A DNA stretch of 64,000 nt from Sisyra terminalis (taxonomy: Eukaryota; Arthropoda; Insecta; Neuroptera; Sisyridae): NCBI GenBank assembly GCA_958496175.1, contig OY292276.1:30586449-30650448 (forward strand). Direction: 5' to 3'. The position numbers were made by a program, and so were the translations under genes. The notes below the pieces were generated by a model. That model ran no database searches, was not told where the DNA came from, and was given only the letters and a program-made list of their open reading frames with translations. Shown in pieces: positions 24,278 through 34,430 of this stretch. Each line of letters opens with the position of its first letter. The stretch's first letter is position 1.

Positions 24278-25370
24278 TGTTTCTTACCGTCGCTTTATAA
24301 CTGCCAAGATTCTTAGTGACTCTAAGATGAATAAAAAACCGTAAACCCAGATATATTGAAAATTTACTCAATTCGAGGATCGAACACAGAAGGGGAGACC
24401 GGGGACAGAAGTAGCAATTTGTACTTTTACCTTGATTTCCGGCTGGGTGTTATTATTGCCATTAAATGAATATAACCACTTATAAATTTAGTTGTTGTTC
24501 TTCACAATAGTAACTTGATTTATTAAATTATGGTGTGTTTTATATGAATAGCACAGAATTAAAAAAAATTGTCAGTTGTTACTTTCGACCACGTAGGCGG
24601 GTCGAAAGTAACACGTTGTGGATCGAAAGTAACAAGGCTGCTAAGGGTTGCTAATGAAAATAATGTACCAATAATGTTAAATCAACAAATTACTTATTTA
24701 AAGACTTTATATTAATGATATAAACCAAATTCAGCATTTTAAATACTCGAAAATATATATATTTTAAGGAAATGAATCAATAGAATGCCGCGATAACGCA
24801 TAAAAACTACTGCATGAAGAACTACCGACATGGAAATGTTTCCAAAACCATTCTATTGAAGTAGATATTCATAAAAATATGATGTGAGTAATAAAATCAT
24901 TACGAGGACAAAAGTAACATATTACTTTTGTGCTCTAGGGGGCTATATTATTTTTGTACCCATTCTCATTTTTAATAAAACGTGTAATATAACCTTAAAA
25001 CGGAACGTGCTAGACAAAAATGAATTTAAACAATGTACAATTTATCTAATCAAGAATGGATATGTAAAAATTCGGATTGCTATGATTCTTTTACGACTAT
25101 GTAAACAATAAATAAGAAAACGTCGAAAAACTTACTTTTGGCTCGTTAAAACACATTACGTCCTATTATATAACCTAACAACGCACTGCGCACGCGTCGA
25201 CTTAATATGATTGAGGGGGGTGCTTTAAGTTGTCACCTGATGGCAGCAAAACGATGTTCGCCTATTGGATAAACCTAGAAAGCATTTGTTACTTTCGACC
25301 TGCCGTTACTTTTGTACCTTGTCTCCCCTACTTACCAGTTTTAAAGCGGCTACCTTGTCCACATTAGGCA
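24278..25370 (-). repeat. tRNA-derived SINE, copy 3, split by an insertion
   Basis: Its plus-strand left part (24278-24390: TTACCGTCGCTTTATAACTG, then GAGGATCGAACACAGA) and right part (25330-25370: ACTTACCAGTTTTAAAGCGG, then CTACCTTGTCC) together make one SINE. The 939-bp element at 24391-25329 sits in the B-box region. The SINE was therefore present before the insertion. Confidence 0.85.
24391..25329. mobile_element. 939-bp inverted-repeat element with repeated AAGTAAC motifs
   Basis: The ends are AGGGGAGAC at left and GTCTCCCCT at right; similarity extends inward through GGGGACAGAAGTAGC and GGTACAAAAGTAACG. A motif related to GTTACTTTCGACC recurs in both orientations at 24578-24590, 24600-24613, 24621-24632, 24905-24914 and 25288-25300; these could be transposase-binding repeats. 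An internal hairpin lies at 24578-24613. No transposase reading frame was found; the open frame at 24884-25111 is not recognisable. Joining the two flanks recreates a SINE of normal length, so no target duplication is evident. Confidence 0.75.
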
Positions 25371-27300
25371 GAGTTGATTAGTTAACAAATTATAGACTTT
25401 TATCTTATGGCATAATAATGATACAGACCACTCGATATACAAATGTTTGTAATATAATTTTAGAATGGGGTTGGAATTTCTTTATTATTTTCCTTACTTA
25501 TGAAACTTATCCTCCTTTGACTACCCCTTTTGAGTAATTTAAAAAAAATAAGTACAGTATAGCAATTTTAATCAAAAAATATATAAAATAATCCCTTACA
25601 TTTAAGTTACCAACTAACTTAATCTTTTTTCTATAAATTTCATCTCAGACATTTACTTGATTACTTGATAGTAACCATAACAATTGGTATTTAGAAATTA
25701 TAACCATGACAACTGATAACAAAATCTGAAACTAGTGGTTGCGGTTAGTTGGTTAGTTGATGAGTTACCGGGTACATTTGATCTAAATACACAAGTACGA
25801 AGTTCAGATATTTAGAAGTGAAGCACTATTGGTAGGGGTAGGAATGTGTAGTAAATAAAGTTTATCTTTCTGATTTTCGAATCCAATTAACTGTGAATTT
25901 AATAAGACAAACGTTTTGTCATCCATTTTTTAAGTTGGTTTTCGTAACTACTATAATAATAATAACTGACCCTCCCCCAATGTTAGCGTTATAGAACAGG
26001 AGTTACCTATCGTTTGCACATTTCCTTTATGATTTGCCATACAGTCGATCGATTACTAACTTAGTATGGAGAAACATTTGGGATAAATAATTTTCCATTT
26101 TTGAGTTTCATACTATTGATGTAAGATTTTGTTTTTAGTAATATTTCAAAATTTAATCAGGTTAACCATTTAGATTTTTAGTTACTTAAAAGTATTAAAA
26201 TATTTTAACTTACCGTAATTTTTGATTACGTTGATAAAGAGATTTCCAGAGTTTATATTGATTTCGTTATTTGTCCTGGGTTATTTAAGTTCGTTTTTCT
26301 AGTGATCTGAGACATAGGTACTAACTTAAATACAAATAGGTATAGTTAAAAGTCATATTATTATATTTTACTTATTTATCAAAAGGCAAAGGCAGATGTC
26401 TGAAACTTTTGCTATTAATTTTATTAACATATTGACATAGTAATGTAAAATGTAGAAAAAACCAATAAAATCGTTATAAAAAAATCGTTATTTATTCAAA
26501 CTAGCCAGTAATGTAATCAATCCATTGATAATAGTACAACAGTGTAGTTTTTACAGCAATTTAATTTTAATTAAAAAAACAAAATAAAATCTAATTGATA
26601 TTAATTTCAATTTAATGCTTCCCCCACTTTCAAAAAAAGATACTTAACATCCAGAAAACACGACTTAATTTTTTTAAGGATTTATTTTTCTTTTGAGCCA
26701 CAAAGCGCTTAAAAAGCAATCAAACTGTTTCAAATACGTACAAATGAAAAAAAAATCAAGAAATAAGCTCTTTGTCAAATATGTGTAAATTTTTATCTTA
26801 GAAATGTTAAACATTCTTTAATTCTTTAAAAATCTAGTCAAAAACCTCAAAAGTGTATCCTAGTCTGATATTTTCTACCAAAAGAACATATAATATTCAC
26901 TGAGATATTTTAGCTTTGCCATAATATTATAAAAGAATACATACTTGAGGTTTTATAAAGAAGAAACCTTTAGAATAAATATAATATAAGGTACAAATTT
27001 TAGAGAAACGAACACAGTAAAAAGAAAAGTTATAAAGTTGATTTTATTGAAATAATCTTTTGAATCTTACGATACTTTTATTCGTAAAGCAAGCATGGAT
27101 GCAAATGTCATATTTGCATGAATACATAGTGTAGTAAGTATTGATTACTTTTAAACTTTTTATCACTTCTGCATAAAGAAAAAATTGCTTCTAAGATAAA
27201 TTTAGAGTCTAGCTTAATCTAATTTTAAGTAGACTAAAAATTAGGGACAATTCTTAATTGATTTATTATATGTTATTGTTAAAAATATGTTGCTCAATGC
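25371..27300. other. AT-rich stretch with no recognisable gene
   Basis: No coding, repeat family or RNA gene that I can support. Confidence 0.5.
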
Positions 27301-27312
27301 TATTGTCTAATA

Positions 27313-27472
27313 CAGTGTTTCTTAACCTTTTAAGTGAATCACACCCATTTGAAAATAAGTCTTCGCACTCCATTGAAAAATATGTTTCAATTTAAAAAAT
27401 ACATTTTTTGCGAAGTTTATTATCAAAAATTTCATAATTTTTATTGCTAGCACCTCTGGTTAAGAAGAACTG
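27313..27472. mobile_element. 160-bp hAT-type MITE with 8-bp target duplication
   Basis: The left end CAGTGTTTCTTAACC matches the inverse of the right end, CAGTTCTTCTTAACCAG. The CAGTG-type TIR is typical of hAT elements. The flanks GTCTAATA (27305-27312) and CTTTAATA (27473-27480) agree at 6 of 8 positions, fitting a diverged 8-bp hAT duplication. No coding inside. Confidence 0.75.
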
Positions 27473-27704
27473 CTTTAATAAGTTGTACTCCTACTAATTT
27501 TGTACAGTTTAACTCAAAATGTGATCTTTATTGAGAAAAGACTCGAATATTTTAAATTTAAAACATATTTACAAAATAGTGGAAAAGGGGTTACGAATTC
27601 TATCTACTTTGTTTTCATGCATAATTTTTTTACTAACGCTCAATATCACTTAAAATGTAATAAATGTTATTAAACTGTTAGCACTCCTAATAATTTTTTT
27701 CTTT

Positions 27705-27869
27705 ATTGTTATTTACCGTCACTTTATAACTACCAGGGTCTTGAGCAACTTTAGGACAAATAAAAATCCATAAATCGAGAAAAACCGAGAATTTGCTCGA
27801 TGCAAGATTCGAACTTATTACCCACTAATTTTAGAGCGGCCACCTTGACCACTCGATCACCAGTAGGTC
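27705..27869 (-). repeat. tRNA-derived SINE, copy 4
   Basis: Full length, about 165 bp. On minus it reads ACCTACTGGTGATCGAGTGG at the head, and the tail TTGTTATTTACCGTC is seen on plus. The B box is altered to AAGTTCGAATC. Confidence 0.85.
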
Positions 27870-30782
27870 CAAAAAAATTTATTTGAGTATAAAATCAACA
27901 AATGTCAGATATTTTCCGCTTTTTGAATACTTTTATTTCAATTATTTTCTTTGTTTTAACCAATTTTTACTAAGATATTAAATATTAATTCTATGTTTAA
28001 TGAGAATCAAATTATTTATTTGAAAGTAGTTAGTGAAACGACTGTTAATTACAGAAGCTAAAAATATAAAAAAAAAAAAAAACTATCAAGACATTGTAAT
28101 TGTATGCTTTTTAATGTTAGAGTTATTTTTAATTATAGTGTCTTAATTTAGAAATGTTTACAGTCAACATACACCCCATTAACCGTATTATAATTATAAA
28201 AGGTCTCATTATGTTATTATCTAAGCAAGATTAAGAAGATAATATAATTAATATTTATAAAATGTGTTCCAGTGAATTATAAACAATATTATAAATAAGA
28301 CAGTTAAGATAAAACATAATATTTTATTAACTCTGGATAAATTAAAACTAATTACTAATTGAGGCCGTAATATAGAACGGTAAAGCTTGAGGGATCAATC
28401 GATTTTCTTAGGCTGAGGAAGTGAATTAATTAATTCGATATATAAACACGTTTCTCATTAATAGAAATACATTTGCGAAGGAAAATTGGAAAACGATCAT
28501 TCAATTATTCCAACATTTTAGTGAATTTTATGAAAATAACTGAATAGATAGTTTTTTTATATATATTTTTATTCAAAACTTCGTATTCGACCGTAAATTC
28601 GTTATAGTTACTCACCGTAAGTTAATTGGACGATCATATTTGCTTGAAATTATTTTTTGTGGTTGTCATAAATATTTAATTTTAATCCTATGTGGTAACG
28701 AGCTAAGAGGATAAACATTACTGCCTTGGGCTACCTAAAATCGTATTTTATATTTGGTTTAATTTTGGGTAAAATAATAAATAAATTATCCCAATTTTGT
28801 TATCTACTTTAAACAAACATTTTGCAAAATATTTAATTCAAAAATATATGTTATTTTACTTACAAAATTTCTTCTTGATACACTACTTCGACGCTTATAA
28901 AAAATAATTAATTCATAACTCAGTGATTATAATGGTTTTTGTAAAAATATAAAGCTTTGAATCATAAAGCGTTACCAAGCAAAACATGTTTTACTAAAAC
29001 TTGGTTTAAAACTAAGTAGTTAATAATTGAAATAATATACAACCAATATCCTGAACAACAATACGTTGCATGAAATATGTTCGAAAATTTACAAAATAAA
29101 AATACCACCTGACAATAGCATCTCTCCATTGTTGAAACGCTTAGTGAAACTAAACAAATAGAGTCAAACGACAAAAATAATTAAAGAATCATTCAAAAAT
29201 CTAAACTCATAAACCTTAAGTTACCAATTTTTCAGAAAATTTTGATCCCTATAGAAAAAGTCTACACATTTGTCTTCAAGGATATTTTGAGAATCCTATA
29301 TTCATTCATTTAAACAAAACTTTAAATGGTTCTGTAGAAAGAAATTCTAGCCCTTTTCTCCTTCCTAAAACCTCGAATCCAGCTATATTTCAAACTTTGT
29401 TCTTATGTATATAAAAGGATTTCAATGACTCATTTTCTAAAATACCCTGGTCCAGACTTCTTAGGTTTCGATTTTAAAAACACGTTAACTTATTATACGT
29501 CTCTTATCTGTTCACAACAGGTAAATTTCTTTCTTATTACGAAAAGAAAATTTATGGTTGTTAAAACTTTTAAATTCATACAAAATAAATAATTATTAGA
29601 ATAATTTAGCCCCAAATTACGTAAAGCTCTTACCAAAGCAGTAGTCATATTCTTTTTTAACAACTTCAAAGTACACAGAAATATAATTGTAGTAAAAATT
29701 TCAATGCAATATCGTAATCTAGGACTAGACTTTCATTAAATTAGGCTTTACAATATTCATTTTTAAAATTTACTATCAGTTGAATTTTTATGATATAAGA
29801 TCGTAATTATAACGAAAGTTATCGGTAATAAATACCAGAACAAAAAGTACAGTGTAGTAATTGTAAACTTTTATGTAAGGACAAGTGAATATATACCATA
29901 TACCATTTACCATATGTACCATATAGACCATATACAAGTAAAAGAGACAGCAGTCTCTTTGGCTTCTCAACTATCATATGCGTACGAGTGGCACTACTTG
30001 AACATATATGAACTTATTCATAAACTATTTCTACAGTCAAGTAATTCTTACGATGTCGCATCATAGGAATTACAATACGTTTGTTCGAGCCAACATTGCT
30101 ATAGTGAATACCAAATATTACGATTTATTATTGTTATTTTTTCAACAATTTTTTTCTAGTGTAGAAACAGTAAAATCAATCTTATAACTAAATTAACACA
30201 CTTGTATTAGTAAAACTAATGTTGATAATATAATTATGAGATTGGTAAATATATTTTTCCCTCGAAAATTTTAAAAATGAGTGCTTTCACGATAGCTGAT
30301 ATGCAATGATAAACTATAAACAACATATTTTTGAAAGTTCTATAGCGTCGAAGAACTTGATATGAGTACATTTTAAAAGCTCTTAGTGAAATTGCTTCGT
30401 TTGTAATTTGTACGTATGTATGTTTAGATAGCTCGTATAGCTTTTCAGTTTGAATAAACATATGCAACTGATGGTTTGTTTCTAGCATAAGTAGAGTTTG
30501 ATTAATGTTTCGTCAAATGATTCTTGTTTAAATTATAAAAAAATTTTGAAAAAAAAAATATTCAGACAAGAAAAAATACAAACTTATTCTTCTTGTCAAG
30601 TTTCATATAAGAAAGATAACGAATTGTAGATAAAATATTTTTAAAAAACATACATTCACTTTTAAGCTAAATCACATAAGCTCAAAACCACTTGATTGCC
30701 TAAAATAGTGAGAAGTTGAGTCTAAAATAATAAAATATTGTTTTTTTTTTCAAATTTATCTTAAAATATTAATAGCATTTAA
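27870..30782. other. AT-rich stretch with no recognisable gene
   Basis: Only a short tandem array of ACCATATA-like units at 29891-29935 stands out. The minus-strand open frames at 28962, 29788 and 30234 have random-like composition and no splice context. Confidence 0.5.
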
Positions 30783-30862
30783 TAGGTCTACTGGTAGCCG
30801 AGTGGTCTAGATGAGCGCTGCAATACTAGTAGGTGGTAGTGGGTTCGATCCTCGTAGCGTAC
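30783..30862 (+). repeat. SINE head, plus orientation
   Basis: Only the tRNA-like head is present, with an exact A box TAGCCGAGTGG (30795-30805) and B box GGTTCGATCC (30842-30851). These are the best-preserved promoter boxes of the family in this window. The body is missing after about 30862. Confidence 0.85.
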
Positions 30863-30895
30863 AAGTTATTAACTTATTATTTTTATTTTTTGTTA

Positions 30896-31060
30896 ATTGT
30901 TATTTACCGTCGCTTTATAACTACTAAGGTCCTTATGCGATTCTACGGTTAATAAAATCCGTTATCGAAAAATATTGAAAATTTGCACGATACGAGGATC
31001 GAACCCACTACCTACTAGTTTTGTAGCGGTCACCTAGACCACTCGGCTACCAGTAGGCTT
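30896..31060 (-). repeat. tRNA-derived SINE, full copy, inverted to 30783
   Basis: Full-length copy on minus, with A box TAGCCGAGTGG and B box GGTTCGATCC both intact. With the plus-strand head at 30783 it makes an inverted pair about 35 bp apart. It is the best template for a family consensus here. Confidence 0.9.
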
Positions 31061-33224
31061 GTATTAATACTTATTACTCACAATTATATACACGTACCTA
31101 TGCAATAAAGCGGATTATTGTAACTACTAATTATTATATGTAATCTAGAAGTCGTGCATGACCATGCTGTTTATGCAATTATTGAATAAGTTAAAATAAA
31201 AAAAATATTTAATTGTTGCAGAGAAAAAATTGATTTTGTTTTCAAATAGTTATGAACAAAGAGCAACAATAAAATTTAAAAAAAAATCATGTGGGTCCAA
31301 ACGCGTCATAATGTAATGGAACGTCACAATGTTAAAATAATTCCACAGTTGTAGGTTATCAACAATTCCTATTGTTGAATATCTATATTTTGAATATAGG
31401 TCAAAATATAGACCTTATAGATAATATAAAAAAAATATAACTGCTAATTTGTAACATTATTTGAAAAAGTCTAATAAATATGCATTAGTATTACAAAAAA
31501 AAACTTTAAATACAAAATGCTTAAATTGAGCTTTTTTACCGGACATTAAAATGACGTCTCAGTGTAAAAACTTTAAAATCCCACGGACGTTTTTCTATGA
31601 CAAATGAATTTGAATAGAAATAGTAAAGTTTTTTAAATCGCTCAAACTAAATACGTAATACTGATTGAAACAATTTAGAACAATGAAAGTTTAGTGTGGC
31701 CAGATGCATTTTATTACATTTCGTACATTTTTTAAAGAAAAAGTATGCTAATTTAAAAAAATCAAATCTTCAAATAGTTCAAATAAAGATTAATGGCTGT
31801 TATTTTTTTTGAGAAGAGCCTTTATATAGCTTATATTCAGTCAAATTGGATCGTTTATTGTTGAGAAAAATATATTTTCTGATTTATCTTTTGTTTATTC
31901 GATTTTTTCCAAATAAAAAGATATAGAAAGCTGAAATCTTTAGCTGATATCTTTTTAGTACCAACATACCCTCTGAAAAGGTCCAAATATCGTACTGGGG
32001 TCGATTTTTAATTGTTATCAGTTTTTAATATTTTTGATTGCTTTTTCTATACTTTTCTTTTAAGTTAACATTATTGAACTGTTGAGAAATTAATAACTAC
32101 TTTTTTTTAAACTTCTGATATAATTTGATTGATTAAGTAAATAAAGTTTTCCTTAAAAATTAATTATAAATCCATACACACTGAAACATATTTAAAAAAA
32201 AATATTTTCGTTCATTTTTCAGCTAAGTCAATATTTGTTAGATCTTTAGAAAATCATTCATTGGATTTTCCTTCAAATTACAATTATAGTTTGATTGTTG
32301 GAAGAACAGTTTTTCTTACTTGTATGAAAAAACTCAGTATTAAACCGATTGATGAAAGGATAAGCTTATACATACCCCAAATATGTAATTAATCTCTATT
32401 CCATAGAAAAAGAAAATTTCTAGAGTAGGTTTATAAATGTTTTCCGTGGCGGAAAATCTGAAAAACTGTGAATATTATTATTATTTTTATGACAACCGCT
32501 CAATGATTTATTTATATCTCGGCTTCAATTTATGGACTGTGACGTCACATAAAACTCATTAGCGCACTCATCGTTTAGGGACTTTTGTTTACTCATTAAT
32601 ATCAAAACTTAACTATAAATTTTTCAGAACTAATAACTGGTTTTTAATCATTTAAAGGATGTCCATTACCGAAATGGGCATTTGCTCTATGATCTGAATT
32701 TTATTGATTTGCTGGCTCTCATTTGAAATAAGTCTTTGAAAAATCATTCTCTGTATTGAATTTATAAATAGGAAAAAATTAAGTTATTTCAATACTTCAA
32801 AATAATTATTTCAAAATTATTCCCACAAGAAAAAAAATGCTGTCGTTTAAGGATTTACTCGTCACACTGCTCGTGACTATTGGTTTCAACGTTTGATATA
32901 TTGTGGCACATATAAAAACATTTTTTGGGCTGTTGTTTATGTATTTCTTGTGCACAATGGTACAAAAAAAGCACGATTACTTTTAAAACTTGACATGTCT
33001 TAAACATATATCAATGTATTGATGATAATAACAAGTTGAAATAATAATGAAAACGTAAAAGTTGTATCAGCTTTATGTAATAGTGAGTAGAAATTAACAT
33101 TATGACGTCACGCAGTTGCTTTGGGAATTGTTGACACTAAATTCAAAAATTTTCTTCAATTTATTGAATCGATTTAATTACAACAACAAAAAACAACCAA
33201 AAGCAGTTTTGTAATAATAGAAAT
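31061..33224. other. AT-rich stretch with no recognisable gene
   Basis: Two TGACGTCA motifs (32541 and 33102) occur within about 560 bp. That is not enough to call an element or a regulatory region. Confidence 0.45.
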
Positions 33225-33308
33225 TGTAAGGACAGAAGAAAGAGTAAAGGAGTATCTTGTGTGTACCTACTTACAGTTTACGTTTCTCTTTCTGTCCTTG
33301 CAATGATC
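33225..33308. repeat. Outer arm of a larger inverted structure, itself a hairpin
   Basis: The block AAAGAGTAAAGGAGTATCTT, then GTGTGTACCTACTTACAGTT, is the reverse complement of 34374-34424. The segment also folds on itself: TTGTAAGGACAGAAGAAAGA pairs with TCTCTTTCTGTCCTTGCAA. Confidence 0.75.
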
Positions 33309-33650
33309 TTCCGATTAATGAAAATGATTTTTTTCAAAAACTAACCAAATTTTCTTGTATATTTTTAAATTTTTAAAAAAAACTATTAATTGACCAATTC
33401 AGTCGTAGAAATACTCTCACAACAGAAGCGACTGCGTTCGTGAAAAAAAAAGTAAAATTCTAACCACGTTTCTTAAAATTATTCGATGAATTTAGCTTTA
33501 TATATTTTTTAAAATTTACATTTTTTTATTTAAAAAAGAATAAACCATTAATATTATTTCATTAAATTTAACTTTTTCTATAATTGGATAAAATATTCAG
33601 AGGACTAGGATCAAATAATAATCCGTTAAAACTTTATTTATTACATGCGC

Positions 33651-33683
33651 GACGCTTCGGCCCGGTTATTGAGCCTTCCTCAG
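33651..33683 (-). ncRNA. Hammerhead-ribozyme-like motif, minus strand
   Basis: On minus: CTGAGGA (33677-33683), stem II GGCTC/GGGCC with a 7-base loop, then GAAGCGTC (33651-33658). The order and spacing match the hammerhead core CUGANGA, stem II, GAA. Position 15.1 is G rather than the usual A, which would weaken activity. Confidence 0.45.
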
Positions 33684-34095
33684 GCGTTCGTAAACATTCG
33701 CTTTAACCTTGTTAAAAATAATCATTGTCAATTCATTTTTATACGGTACAGTTGATAAAAACAATCATAAAACTCCCAAGATACATTTTTTTTCAATAAA
33801 AATATATAAAATAAAATTGCAATAAAAATAATTAAAAATTAGTTAAAAATGACGTTATTTTAAAAAATTGAACCGCTCAGCATTGATGAGTCTCTTATTG
33901 CTGAGTGGTTCAATTTTTTAAAATGACGTCATTTTTAGCTAATTTTTAATTATTTTTATTGCAATTTTATTTTATACATTTTTATTGAAAAAAAATTATG
34001 TATCTTGGGAGTTTTATGATTGTTTTTATCAACTGTACCGTATAAAAATGAATTGACAATGATTATTTTTAACAAGGTTAAAGCGAATGTTTACG

Positions 34096-34137
34096 AACGC
34101 CTGAGGAAGGCTCAATAACCGGGCCGAAGCATCGCGC
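34096..34137 (+). ncRNA. Hammerhead-ribozyme-like motif, plus strand
   Basis: CTGAGGA (34101-34107), one extra A, stem II GGCTC (34109-34113) with GGGCC (34121-34125), GAAG (34126-34129), then CATC ending at 34133. Stem I would be CGC (34098-34100) with GCG (34134-34136). The core is recognisable but not canonical: G at 15.1, and AUC in place of GUC. Confidence 0.45.
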
Positions 34138-34373
34138 ATGTAATAAATAAAGTTTTAACTGATTATTATTTGATCCTAGTCCTCTGAATATTTTTACTAA
34201 TCTATCATCATCGAGGATCTGAAATTTTAAATAATTTTTCTATAATGTTTTACTCGTTAATACCTACCGAACATAATTAATATCTATAAAGGTATGCTTT
34301 AAATTTAATCAAACATCAATTAAACGTTTTCGTGGTTCTTGATTTTGTTTTAATTTAAATTTGAAACGTCAAC

Positions 34374-34430
34374 TGTAAGTAGATACACACAAGATACTCC
34401 TTTACTCTTTCTCCTGTCCCTGCAATATCT
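34374..34430. repeat. Outer arm matching 33225-33280
   Basis: AACTGTAAGTAGATACACAC then AAGATACTCCTTTACTCTTT is the inverse of the left outer block, so the inverted symmetry of this locus reaches well beyond the inner foldback element. Confidence 0.7.

Larger units (their letters stand above)
33591..34193. mobile_element. Foldback element, arms about 290 bp, hammerhead-like motif in each arm
   Basis: The two arms are reverse complements with few differences: from AAATATTCAGAGGACTAGGA at left to its inverse at right, with the centre near 33891 and a loop of about 20 bases. Each arm carries CCTGAGGAAGGCTC..GGGCCGAAGC followed by an AATAAATAAAG tail. The arms differ by only a few bases, so the palindrome is recent or actively homogenised. 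The motif and tail suggest two copies of one retroelement end joined head to head or tail to tail. Confidence 0.8.

Noticed and set aside
24884..25111. Transposase gene of the 939-bp element
   Set aside because: Only 75 codons, no catalytic or DNA-binding motif, and it includes copies of the non-coding AAGTAAC motif.
30783..30862. Functional tRNA gene
   Set aside because: The A and B boxes are exact, but the acceptor and anticodon stems do not pair convincingly, and the same head recurs attached to a common body. It is a SINE head.
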